DNA of 64,000 bases from JBBROS01 sp965260995 (GTDB lineage: Bacteria > Pseudomonadota > Alphaproteobacteria > Acetobacterales > Acetobacteraceae): positions 868,001-932,000 of the forward strand of contig CBDHCD010000002.1 in assembly GCA_965260995.1 (NCBI GenBank), in the 5' to 3' direction. The notes under the pieces were generated by a model. The model was not told where the DNA came from, made no database searches, and saw only the letters and a program-made list of their open reading frames with translations. Both the position numbers and the translations under genes were made by a program. Every line of letters begins with the position of its first letter. Positions within the stretch are counted from its first letter, which is position 1. This document shows positions 8,591 to 17,293 of this stretch, one piece after another.

Positions 8591-9528
8591 CGTTGCGATC
8601 GCTCGGCCGCCGGCTTGAGGTGCGGATGGTCGGTCTCACGCTGCTGATCGCGGCCGTGCTTTCGGTGCTGTCACCCTATTTTCTCACCCAGTCCAACATC
8701 TTCAACATCCTCGACCAATCCGTCGTGGTGGGCATCGTCGCCGTCGGCATGACATTCGTGATCCTGACCGGAGGGATCGACCTCTCGGTCGGCTCGGTGG
8801 CCGGGCTGAGCGGGATCGTGCTGGGGCTGACGCTGCACAGCCTGCCGATCCCGCTCTCGATCGGCGTCGCCGTGCTGGCGGGTGGCGGCATCGGCTTGCT
8901 GTCTGGCCTGCTGATCAACCTGTTCGGCCTCGCGGCCTTCGTCGTCACACTCGGCATGATGGCGATCGGCCGCAGCCTGGCCTTCATCCTCTCCGGGCAG
9001 ACCGCGATCTCTGACATTCCCACCGGGCTGCAGGCGATTGTTTACACGACCGTGCTCGGCATCCCGTCCAACGTGCTGTTTCTGTTGCTGCTCTACGCCG
9101 CCGCTGCCGCCTATCTCGCCTACACGAAGGGCGGGCGCACGATCTACGCTGTCGGCTCCAACAAGGAGGCCGCCCGGGCCGCAGGCCTCAACACGATGTT
9201 CTACGCCGTCCTGCCCTACGTTCTGTCGGGCACCCTCTCCGCCGTCGCCGTTTGCTTCTCCGTCGGACAGCTTCTCTCGGCCGACCCGCTCATGGGCAAC
9301 GGGCTGGAGCTCGACGCCATCGCCGCGGTGGTGATCGGCGGCGCCAGCCTGTATGGCGGGCGCGGCTCGATGGTCGGCACGCTGATGGGCGTGTTCATCG
9401 CCGTGATGATCCGCAACGGGCTGAACCTGCTCGGCGTGTCGCCGTTCTGGCAAGGTTCGGCGATCGGCACCATCATCATCGTCGCACTCCTGTTCGAACG
9501 CCTTGTCAGCGCACGAGTGAACCGATGA
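8587..9528 (+). CDS. Sugar ABC transporter permease (RbsC type)
   Basis: This 313-residue inner-membrane permease has about eight to ten hydrophobic segments and the family motifs GMTFVILTGGIDLSVGS near residues 50-66, AVGSNKEAARAAGLN near residue 195 and the C-terminal AAVVIGGASLYGGRGS. It forms the channel of the importer whose ATPase precedes it (ATGA overlap) and is in turn coupled to the lactonase-like gene by another ATGA overlap. Length is typical for RbsC-like permeases. Confidence 0.9.
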   Translation: MTLRSLGRRLEVRMVGLTLLIAAVLSVLSPYFLTQSNIFNILDQSVVVGIVAVGMTFVILTGGIDLSVGSVAGLSGIVLGLTLHSLPIPLSIGVAVLAGGGIGLLSGLLINLFGLAAFVVTLGMMAIGRSLAFILSGQTAISDIPTGLQAIVYTTVLGIPSNVLFLLLLYAAAAAYLAYTKGGRTIYAVGSNKEAARAAGLNTMFYAVLPYVLSGTLSAVAVCFSVGQLLSADPLMGNGLELDAIAAVVIGGASLYGGRGSMVGTLMGVFIAVMIRNGLNLLGVSPFWQGSAIGTIIIVALLFERLVSARVNR

Positions 9529-11501
9529 CGCCTTCACCCCCTTCCCCTGCCGTCATGCGCTACGGCACGGAGGAGCCGGTCGCCGAGCTTCGCGTGCTCA
9601 CCGCCGGCAAGCTCAGCGTGGAGCTCGATGCCGGCAACCTCCGCCACATCCGCTGGGGCGGGCTGGAGGTGATCCGGGCCGTTTCCTTCATCGTCCGCGA
9701 CCGCGATTGGAGCACCTGCAATCCCACCATCACCGGCCTTGCCGTGGACGAGCGGCCCGGGGGCTTCACCGTGCGTTACGAAGCCCTGGCCCGAGACCGC
9801 ACGCAGCGGTTCCGCTACCACGCCAGCATCGCCGCCACCGCGGATGGCACACTGCTGTTCGAAGCCGAGGGCGTGCCGGAAACAGACTTCCTCACCAACC
9901 GCACCGGCTTCGTCGTCCTCCATCCCATCATCGGCGTCGCCGGCGAGCCCGTCACGGTCGAGCGCGTGGACGGGACCACGACCGAGGCCGTCTTCCCCCG
10001 CCTGATCGACCCGGTTCAGCCGATGATGGACCTGCGCGCGCTGACGCACCGGCCCGCACCGGGCGTTTGCGTCACGTGCCGCATGGAGGGCGACACGTAC
10101 GAGATGGAGGACCAGCGCAACTGGGCCGACGCCTCGTTCAAGACCTACGTCCGCCCGCTGGCCCGGCCCTGGCCCTACACGCTGCCGAAAGGCGAGACGC
10201 TGGCGCAGTCGGTGCGGATCGAGATCACCGGCCCCGCCCCGGCCCAACTGCCCGGCGGCCTCCCTGTTACCCTGGCCCTCGGCGACCGACTCGGCCCGGC
10301 GCCGCGCCTCGGTGTCGGCCTTGACCCTGACGACATCCAATCCACGCTGCGTCACGCCGAAACCTTCCGCGAACTCGGTGCGGCGATCCTTGTCTGTCAC
10401 TACGACCCCCGCCGCGGTCATGGTGCCGAAACCCTTGCTGCGTTGGCCGACACCGCCCATGCCATCGGCGCCGAACCTTGGCTGGAAGCCGTACTGGTTG
10501 AGGTCGAACACTACGCGGCGGAGATCGGCGAACTCGGCCGCCTCGTGGGCGCGGCGGGCTCGCCGTTCGCGACCGTCCTGCTTTCCCCGGCGCCGGACAT
10601 GAAATGCACCTTGCCGGGTAGCCCGTGGCCGCCGGCCCCACCCGCCGAGGGCATGTTCCAGGCCGCCCGCGTCGCCTTCCCCGGCGCGCGCCTTGGTGGC
10701 GGCATGTTCAGCTTCTTCACCGAACTCAATCGAAAGCGGCCACCCACGCACTTGCTGGATCTCGTCAGCTTCACGACCATCGCCACCATGCACGCCGGCG
10801 ACGACCATTCCGTCATGGAGGGGATCGAAGCGCTGCCCGCCATTGCCGATACCGCCCGGCATATCGCCGGCGGCGTGCCGTTCGTCGTCGGGCCAAGCGC
10901 GATCGGCATGCGTCACAACCCTTACGGGGAAGCGCCGGTGCCGAACCCCGGCAACGTCCGCCAGGCCATGACGGCGAACGATCCCCGGCAACGCGGCTTG
11001 CTGGGCGCCGCCTGGGCCTGCGGCGTGTTCGCGCGTTTCGCATACGGAGGTGCCGCGGCCATCACGCTCGGGGCGACAACAGGCCCCTTCGGCGTGTTGC
11101 ACACGCCCACCTCGTCGCCGGCGCCTTGGTTCGACCGGCATGGCGGCGTGTATCCCATGTATCACGCCATCCGGGCCTTGGCCGCGTTGAACGGGGCAAC
11201 CATGATGGATATCGTTTGCTCGGATCCCGCCAAGCTCGCCGCGGTCGCCGTGACAGGACGGGACGGGGCCAGCCTCCTCGTCGCCAATCTGACACCCGAG
11301 ACAATCGACATCGCACTCCCGGCCGAAGCCGTCTGCGTGCTGATGCTGGACGAGCAATGCTTCGTTGCAGCTACGTTTAATACGATACCCGCCAGGCCAC
11401 CGAAGGAAAAAGCAAGCCAGACGAAAGCTCTCGGTCCATTCGCTGTTGCAACCTTTACCCTCGCTCCTTGTTCAGCCCCAGAGTGTGGTTCGATGGATTA
11501 A
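9525..11501 (+). CDS. Large sugar-acid lactonase-like protein, resembles D-apionate lactonase (ApnL)
   Basis: This 658-residue cytoplasmic protein has no signal peptide. The N-terminal half has a beta-rich layout beginning YGTEEPVAELRVL, then LDAGNLRHIRWGGLEVIRA and SFIVRDRDWSTCNP. The C-terminal half looks like a TIM-barrel or glycosidase-like part, ending with a short beta domain (ASLLVANLTPETIDI). This layout is the one I associate with the D-apionate lactonase family of the D-apiose pathway; that match is from memory and unverified. Context supports a sugar role: ATG 9525 overlaps the sugar permease stop by 4 bases. The last 40 residues are unlike the rest in composition and may be read-through into the adjacent transposon boundary. 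Alternative: another uncharacterised sugar-acid hydrolase. Confidence 0.6.
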   Translation: MTPSPPSPAVMRYGTEEPVAELRVLTAGKLSVELDAGNLRHIRWGGLEVIRAVSFIVRDRDWSTCNPTITGLAVDERPGGFTVRYEALARDRTQRFRYHASIAATADGTLLFEAEGVPETDFLTNRTGFVVLHPIIGVAGEPVTVERVDGTTTEAVFPRLIDPVQPMMDLRALTHRPAPGVCVTCRMEGDTYEMEDQRNWADASFKTYVRPLARPWPYTLPKGETLAQSVRIEITGPAPAQLPGGLPVTLALGDRLGPAPRLGVGLDPDDIQSTLRHAETFRELGAAILVCHYDPRRGHGAETLAALADTAHAIGAEPWLEAVLVEVEHYAAEIGELGRLVGAAGSPFATVLLSPAPDMKCTLPGSPWPPAPPAEGMFQAARVAFPGARLGGGMFSFFTELNRKRPPTHLLDLVSFTTIATMHAGDDHSVMEGIEALPAIADTARHIAGGVPFVVGPSAIGMRHNPYGEAPVPNPGNVRQAMTANDPRQRGLLGAAWACGVFARFAYGGAAAITLGATTGPFGVLHTPTSSPAPWFDRHGGVYPMYHAIRALAALNGATMMDIVCSDPAKLAAVAVTGRDGASLLVANLTPETIDIALPAEAVCVLMLDEQCFVAATFNTIPARPPKEKASQTKALGPFAVATFTLAPCSAPECGSMD

Positions 11502-11992
11502 TGATGAAGAGATCTGGTTATTTGGCTTATCTTTAGTGATTCTCCCACGCTTCACGTGAATCATGCCGCGAGCAGGACGCGCCTCCGCAGCAGGTCGAAG
11601 CTGGCGCGACCGTAGCTTTGCCGTTTCAGCAGCTTGAGGCGGTTGACCTGTCCTTCAGCTTGGCCGCTGCGCCAGGGCTCGGTCAAGGCGGCGCGCACCG
11701 CGGCACCGTCCACCTCCAGCTCGGCGGCGAACGTCTCGATAGCAGGAACACTGCGAGCACGAGCGTCGGCCATCCAGGCGTTCAGCTCGCTCGTCGGCTC
11801 GGCTGGGGCACGCCCTTCTCGCCTGCCCCTGACGCCGCAAGCGCGCACGAGCGTGGTGAACTGGCGCGCCAATCCCGCAACGGCCTTGGCGTCGCCGTCC
11901 TGCTCAACGCGGGACACTGCGGCAGCGTCGACTGCGCCCAGTGCTGTGAGGGGCTGGACCACCAGCCACGCCAGTTGCCCCGGCGCTGGCAA

Positions 11993-13619
11993 GGGCGGTC
12001 TCTTGTCGCGCGCCACCGCATTGCATCTCACTGATTATTGCTGGCGCTGGCTGTTGCCTCAGGTGGTTTGCTGCTGGGCGCGTGCGGGGTCGCAGGGCGA
12101 CGCGGCGGGAGTTGAAGGCGGTCAGCGCACGGCATCGGGACGGGGCGCGAGGGGAGCGGTCGCGCATGCTCGACCAGTTCGCGGCGGTCACGGGCCATCA
12201 TCGCGAGCATGCGATCCGGCTGCTGGCGGGGTCGGGCGAGCGGGAGGAGGCGGACGGGTCTGGCCTGCCGGCGCGGGCTTGCGCGAGACCCTATGGCGTG
12301 GAGGTCCGGGACGCGGTGATCCAGCTGTGGGAGGTGGCGGACCCTGGCATGCTCGAAGCGGCGGCGGCCGATGCTGCCGGTGTTGCTGCCGGTGTTGCTG
12401 CCGGCCTTGGAGCGGCACGGTCGCGTGGTGCTGGACGAGGCGGTGCGGGCCAAGCTGCTGACGGTGGGCGCGGCCAGCATCGACCGCTTGCTGGCCGGGG
12501 CGCGCGCGGTGGCCGGTGGCGGACGCCGCCCGGCGGGGTTCGGCCCGGCGGTGCGCCGGAGCGCGCCGGTGCGGACGTTCACCGACTGGGGTGAGTGGGC
12601 GCCGGGCTGGGTCGAGGTGGACTTCGTGGCTCATGGCGGCACGGCGGCGCTTGCGCAGACGCTGGCGCTGACCGACGTGGCCACGGGGTGGACGGAGCGC
12701 GTTCCCGTCGTGGTGCGGGAGGCGGAGATGGTCGCGCACGCGCCGGGCCGGGCGCGGGAGCTGTTCCCATTTCCGCTGCGCGGGGTCGAGTTCGACAACG
12801 ACAGCCTGTTCATGAACGACCTGGTCGTGGGCTGGCGCCGGGCGGAGGGCCTGGAGGTGACGCGCTCGCGGGCCCGCCGCAAGGACGACCAGGCGTGGAT
12901 CGAGCAGAAGAACGGGGCCGTCGTGCGCCGGCTGGTCGGCGACGGGCGGTTCGAGGGCGTGCTGGCCGGCGAGGGGCTGGGCCAGCTGTGTGCGGCGGCG
13001 CGGCAACCTGTTCCAGCCCTCGTTCAAGCTGCGGGAGAAGCGGCGTGAGGGTGCGCGGGTGATCAAGCGCGACCATGCGCCGGTGCCGCCCACGATGCGG
13101 GCGCTGGCCCATGCGGAGGTGTCGGATGCGGACAAGTCGCGGCTTCGGGACATGCTGGCCAGCGCCGATCCGGTCCTGTTGCTGGCCGGGATGCGCGCGC
13201 GATGGGGGCTGGCCGCGGTGACGCGCCGGCGCCGCCCGACCTGGCGCGGTTCACGGCGAGCTCGAAGGTGGCGTGGTCCGAGGGAGAGAGGCGGCCGACC
13301 CGCAAGCGCCGCTGCGTGCGGGTCAAGCCCGCGGCGCGGAGGTCGATGCTGGACGCGGTGCGCGGGCGGCGGCTGGCGTGGCTGGAGGGGGCGGTGGGCG
13401 TCGTCGGCGACGGCTGCGTTGGAACGGCTGCGCGGCCTGCATCCTGGCCGGTTCAGCGCCGATCACCTGCGGACGGTGCGGCGGTCCATGAAGGGGCGGC
13501 GGGCGGCGATGGCGCGCGAGGCGCTGCTTGGGCCGGCGTTGCCGACTTTTGCGACCAGATCAAAGGCGGTGACGCAGGTCGGCACTGAGCTGAGTGTGAC
13601 CGAAAACACCGAGACGCTT
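11993..13619 (+). mobile_element. Nested insertion sequence inside the ISL3 transposase, 6-bp target duplication
   Basis: The hexamer TGGCAA occurs at 11987-11992 and again at 13620-13625, flanking 1627 bp foreign to the ISL3 reading frame. Deleting one copy plus the insert rejoins the ISL3 protein in frame, which fixes the boundaries well. The insert carries one decayed integrase-core transposase on the plus strand. Confidence 0.7.
12072..13588 (+). pseudogene. Integrase-core (DDE, rve-type) transposase, multiple frameshifts
   Basis: Consecutive frames carry parts of one transposase. The first part has the helix-turn-helix segment MLDQFAAVTGHHREHAIRLL and PYGVEVRDAVIQLWEVAD. The next, from about 12371, has LERHGRVVLDEAVRAKLLTV, the catalytic Asp region WVEVDFVAHGG, ALTDVATGWTE, the second Asp in EFDNDSLFMND and the Glu region KNDQAWIEQKNGAVVRRL (reads KDDQ here). 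The third, from about 12990, has NLFQPSFKLREKRREGARV. A last piece near 13400 has LHPGRFSADHLRTVRRSMKG. Frame changes fall near 12340, 12990, 13200 and 13400. I recognise the type as the unclassified (ISNCY-like) integrase-catalytic transposases common in proteobacteria; the exact family is uncertain. It cannot make an intact enzyme. Confidence 0.7.
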
Positions 13620-15004
13620 GGCAACTCTCCGTCCCAAGGCAACGCGGCCACAGCGGTTCGGATGTCGTCCGTGCTCTGGTTCCGCCGCCGCCCGACCTTG
13701 GCCGGCACCGTGCGCCGCTCGGCCAGCCAGCGGAGGCCCTGCTTATTCCCGCCCGGAAAGCCCATGCCGCGCACCTCGCGCCAAAGAGCGAGGCCGTTCT
13801 CGCACCCTTCGGCCCGCCGCCGTTCCAAACACGGAAGGCAGGGGTCAAGAATGCTCCGACCCGGGCCAGGCGGGCCGGGAAGCTCTCGACACGGGCGAAC
13901 TTACGCACGGCGGCGCGGGCAAGGTCCATCGCCCGCGCGATCGCCATCAGCGGCTCGCCTCCTAGAGGCCGAAGCCGAACCTTGTCGCAGCGAGCCTGCC
14001 ACCGCGCGCGGCTTTCAGCCCGTGCCGCCCGCTCGGGTCCGTTGCGCCGGAACGCATGCTCGCGGCGGGATGGGACCGCCGCAGCCCCTTCTCCGGCCGG
14101 CGGCACCGGCAAGCGCCGGAACCGGGCATGGGTGGCGTGCAGCCAGCGCTCGACCGCCTGGCGCATGTTGGCCAGCAGATGCCACTTGTCTGCCGCTTGG
14201 ACCGCCTTGGGCGCGCCGATGGCGGCGGCACGGGCGCACTCGGTCGAGCGGTCGCGCGCGACCACCTCGATCCCTGGCCGCTGCCGCAGCCACTCCTCCA
14301 CGGTCGCGGCAGCACGGTCCGCCAGCAGGTCGGCCACGCGCCGCCGGTCCATGTCCACCATGATGGCGCCGTAGGCGCGTCCCCGACACAGCGCCCAAAC
14401 GTCCATGCCCACGACGCGCGCCACGTCCTGCTCGGGCAGCGGCAGGCGGCGGATCAGGCGCAGCGCCGTGTCGGTGCCCGCCGGCATGGCCATGCGGCGC
14501 AGCAGCCTCGCACTCGCCTCGCCACCGGGGGGCCGCCCCGACCCGGCCTCGGGTCTCCGCCAGCCGGCACGTCCGGCGCACGCGCAGGCCGACGCGCACC
14601 TTGCGTCCGAGTGAAGGAAGGTCGGCGGGCTTGCGCCGGTGGCGGCTGTGAACGGCCCGGCTCGCCTGCCCGCAGTCCGGACAACGGCCGCCGGGTCGCG
14701 TGCCGTGCGCGGCAATGTGGAGAAGCTCCGAAGTCTCAGTCGTGATCCGTTCGACGTGGCAGCCCGGCATGGGAAGAAGTTTGTCATGGACACTGCAACG
14801 GGGAGCCGCAGCAGCCCCGCCAACCACCCGTCCACCTCCGTCACATCCACGCAAAGCGCGGGAGAGCCACGTTGACGGACGTGACCTATATTTGAGCGAT
14901 GCCAGAATTCTGTACTATCATGTGTTTCTGAACGATTGAGTTTGCGGCAGCAGATTTGATTCATGCTAGAATAACACGGGCTATGAACTGCAGCACAGTG
15001 ACCC

Positions 15005-15490
15005 TTGAAAGCTACTCATGTGACCACCGCGATTCTCGTCGCCACACTGTCAACGATCTGCCTTCTCGGGATAGGAGGATGGCTCACCGAAATTGGTCCG
15101 TGGTATCAAGCATTGCGCAAGCCCCGCTTGCAGCCGCCTGGATGGATATTCGGCCCGGCTTGGACCGTGATCCTAAGCTTGGCGGCCGGTGCTGGCGTAC
15201 TCGCTTGGGAAGGGGCTCCGGACGCCGCGGCCCGCATGCGAATCCTAGCGTTGTTCGCGCTAAACGGCATTCTGCACATTCTCTGGAGTCCACTGTTTTT
15301 CAAAGTCAAGCGACCAGACTGGGCTTTGATGGAGATGCCGCTGCTTTGGTTGTCGGTGCTGGCGCTGATGATGGGTGTTGCCCCGTACACGCCGATCGGG
15401 CCCTGGCTGTTGCTGCCCTACCTCGCTTGGGTTGCATTCGCGATGTGGATCAACTTCGGAATCGTGCGGCTGAACGGACCATTCCGCTGA
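15005..15490 (+). CDS. tspO: TspO/MBR family membrane protein
   Basis: This 161-residue protein has five hydrophobic helices and TspO landmarks: WYQALRKPRLQPPGWIFGPAWT near residues 33-54 (the conserved K-P-x-x-x-P-P-x-x-x-F-x-x-x-W pattern), LNGILHILWSPLFF near residue 88 and a C-terminal WINFGIVRLNGPFR. TspO proteins bind porphyrins and cholesterol-like ligands in the outer or inner membrane and modulate tetrapyrrole and stress responses. The reading frame opens at TTG 15005; GTG 15020 is the alternative start. The body of the gene is intact. It stands alone between the ISL3 remnant and an amidohydrolase; codon use is slightly less GC-rich than the neighbours. Confidence 0.9.
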   Translation: MKATHVTTAILVATLSTICLLGIGGWLTEIGPWYQALRKPRLQPPGWIFGPAWTVILSLAAGAGVLAWEGAPDAAARMRILALFALNGILHILWSPLFFKVKRPDWALMEMPLLWLSVLALMMGVAPYTPIGPWLLLPYLAWVAFAMWINFGIVRLNGPFR

Positions 15491-15496
15491 TCTCAT

Positions 15497-15521
15497 CACC
15501 CGGCCACAGGGTTGCCGGGTG
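15497..15521. terminator. Hairpin after tspO, no U tract
   Basis: The arms CACCCGGC (15497-15504) and GCCGGGTG (15514-15521) pair perfectly over 8 bp around a 9-nt loop, seven bases after the tspO stop. No run of T follows, so it is a terminator-like or RNA-stabilising hairpin rather than a proven intrinsic terminator. Confidence 0.4.
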
Positions 15522-15547
15522 GCCAAATCACCGCCAGTCTCAGTGAT

Positions 15548-16759
15548 ATGACCGACCTGATCACCCAGAACGACATTAATTGTTTTCTCGCTGACCTGAA
15601 CGATTTACGCCAGATCGGCGCATTCAAGACCGGTGTCCATCGCCCGACTTACAGCCCGGATGACATGGAAAGTCGCCATTGGCTGATGCAGAAAATGCAT
15701 GGCGCTGGGCTTGAGCCAACGATGGACGGGGTTGGAAACGTGTTAGGCCGGCATCCCCGATCAGGGCCGAAATTATTGGTCGGCAGCCATATTGAGAGCC
15801 AGAACGAGGCTGGGTGGCTGGACGGCGCATTGGGCGTCGTTTCCGCCGTGGCGCTGGCCCGGGCCGGGCTGCCCGTGGATGTGATCGCCTTTGCCGATGA
15901 GGAGGGCCACTATGGCAGCTTCGTCGGCTCAAGATCGTTCACTAGTTTGCTGGATGAGCCGGAGATCGACCGTTTGACGAATCGGTATCATGGCAAGCCG
16001 TTGCGCGACGCTTTGCGAGAGGCCGGGCTCGCGGGTGTGCCGCGGCTGGCCTTGGAGACAGGGCGCTACAAGGGCTTCGTCGAGATGCACATTGAACAGG
16101 GCACCGTGCTGGAGAAAGCGGGGGAGCAAGTCGGCGTGGTGACGGGCATCGTTGCCATTTGGCAGTATCGTATCCTGATCGAGGGGCAGCAGGACCACGC
16201 CGGTGGCACCACGATGGCGGAGCGGCGAGACGCCGGCCTCGCGGCGGTGCGGATGCTGGCCTGGCTAGACCAGGAGTTCCCGCGCCATTGCGGCCCGCGG
16301 ACAGTATGGACGACGGGACGCATCGCCCTACAACCGGGCGCCGCCTCGATCATCCCAGGGCAAGCAGAGGTGCTGTTCCAATTCCGCGACATCGACCCGG
16401 ACCTGTTGGATAGGCTCGACACGGTGCTGTGCCGCGCGGTGCAGGAACTGAACCGGTTGGAGCGTTGCACCGCGACTCTGGAGGTTATGAGCCAGTCTCA
16501 GCCGGCGCCGTGCGACCCGGCGCTACAAGCTTCGCTGGCCGCCGCGGCGGAGGCATTGGCGCCGCACAGGTGGCGATATATGCCAAGCGGAGCCGGACAC
16601 GATGCGCAGTACATGGCCCGACACATGCCGTCGGCCATGCTGTTCGTGCCGTCGATCGGCGGCGTCAGTCACCATTGGAAGGAGGATACCCATCCGCAGG
16701 ACCTCGCCATGGGGTTGCGCGTGTTAGCTGACGGCGTTCGGCGCTACCTAGCGGCTTGA
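15548..16759 (+). CDS. Zn-dependent amidohydrolase, allantoate amidohydrolase / N-carbamoyl amino acid hydrolase family (M20)
   Basis: This 403-residue cytoplasmic hydrolase shows the metal-binding set of the family: GSHIESQNEAGWLDGALGV (His and bridging Asp, near residues 79-97), FADEEGHYGSFVGSRSF (Glu pair, near residue 118), EMHIEQGTVLEKAG (His, near residue 180) and SIGGVSHHWKEDTHPQD (His, near residue 372). The QQDHAGGTTMAERRDAG segment is the dimerisation-domain signature. It should cleave an N-carbamoyl or ureido substrate to release ammonia and/or CO2. ATG 15548 is chosen because the upstream residues do not resemble the family. The 3' end overlaps an antisense gene by 95 bases. Substrate class within the family is unresolved. 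Confidence 0.85.
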   Translation: MTDLITQNDINCFLADLNDLRQIGAFKTGVHRPTYSPDDMESRHWLMQKMHGAGLEPTMDGVGNVLGRHPRSGPKLLVGSHIESQNEAGWLDGALGVVSAVALARAGLPVDVIAFADEEGHYGSFVGSRSFTSLLDEPEIDRLTNRYHGKPLRDALREAGLAGVPRLALETGRYKGFVEMHIEQGTVLEKAGEQVGVVTGIVAIWQYRILIEGQQDHAGGTTMAERRDAGLAAVRMLAWLDQEFPRHCGPRTVWTTGRIALQPGAASIIPGQAEVLFQFRDIDPDLLDRLDTVLCRAVQELNRLERCTATLEVMSQSQPAPCDPALQASLAAAAEALAPHRWRYMPSGAGHDAQYMARHMPSAMLFVPSIGGVSHHWKEDTHPQDLAMGLRVLADGVRRYLAA

Positions 16760-17174
16760 TGAGCGGACTGCGCGCCGAATGCCGCCGAGGCACGGCGCGT
16801 TGCGGCTCTGCCTGGCTCGGCTGTGCCAGTTTCCACGCCGCCGGAAGGCTTTGCAGCGCATGCAGCATGGTGGGGAACTGGCCGAGATCGGTGCCAGTGG
16901 CGCAATGCCAAGGGATGATCTCGTCGTTGTTGCGCATCAATCCGTAGTAGGCCCAGGCTTGATTCGGGGCGTACAGTAGCGCGAAGCTGCCGTCTTCCGG
17001 CGCCGCGCCACCGCAACCAGGATCGACGATCACCCGATCATAGCCGTGATCGTCGGTGCGTTGCATCCACTGGGCCAAAACCACCAGGTCGCGGCTGGTG
17101 AACCGCCACTGCGGCCTCGGCCGGTCGGAAGAATAAACAAGCCTGAGGTACGGGACTTCATGATGCTTAAACAT
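16665..17174 (-). CDS. Hypothetical protein, antisense-overlapping the amidohydrolase
   Basis: This 169-residue protein has no recognised domain. The first 110 residues read like a real globular protein with balanced composition: start MFKHHEVPYLRLVYSS, then VVLAQWMQRTDDHGYDRVIV and FALLYAPNQAWAYYGLMRNN. The last 55 residues, including the 95 bases that overlap the amidohydrolase 3' end, are Arg/Pro/Ser-rich and may be read-through after loss of an original stop. No signal peptide or membrane segment is evident. It is divergent from the AtuA-type gene, with 119 bases between the starts. The function is unknown. Confidence 0.5.
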   Translation of the reverse strand: MFKHHEVPYLRLVYSSDRPRPQWRFTSRDLVVLAQWMQRTDDHGYDRVIVDPGCGGAAPEDGSFALLYAPNQAWAYYGLMRNNDEIIPWHCATGTDLGQFPTMLHALQSLPAAWKLAQPSQAEPQRAVPRRHSARSPLIKPLGSAERRQLTRATPWRGPADGYPPSNGD

Positions 17175-17293
17175 AGCAAGAGCCTAGCCGTGCTTCGTAA
17201 ACACAGAATGAAGCCAGGAACAGGAAAGCGCCTTGGGACCGAAGATAGTGCGGTAAAGCTGCACGACATTAAGGCGTGGGAAAGGCAAGCTTC

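Larger units (their letters stand above)
11561..14810 (-). pseudogene. ISL3-family transposase, interrupted and frameshifted
   Basis: The minus-strand translation begins near 14800 with a zinc ribbon region (GRCPDCGQASRAVHSRHRR), loses frame near 14600, and resumes with LIRRLPLPEQDVARVVGMDV and VDMDRRRVADLLADRAAATV, the ISL3 DDE domain. It continues with VEVVARDRSTECARAA-like and KWHLLANMRQAVERWLHA segments. It is broken at 13620 by the nested IS and resumes at 11986 with the C terminus (ELNAWMADARARSVPAI, then SGQAEGQVNRLKLLKRQSYG). Joining the two sides at the duplicated hexamer restores E-L-P-A-P-G-Q-L-A-W in frame. The early frameshift means the element was probably dead independently of the insertion. 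No product is expected. Confidence 0.8.
11538..14868. mobile_element. Decayed ISL3-family insertion sequence containing a nested IS
   Basis: Imperfect inverted ends of about 24 bp are visible: 11538-11561 (GATTCTCCCACGCTTCACGT and on) and the complement of 14845-14868 (GGCTCTCCCGCGCTTTGCGT and on), which match at most positions and look like ISL3 termini. No matching target duplication is seen. The transposase lies on the minus strand and is interrupted by the nested element at 11993-13619. Removing the nested IS leaves about 1.7 kb, a reasonable ISL3 length. Confidence 0.75.
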
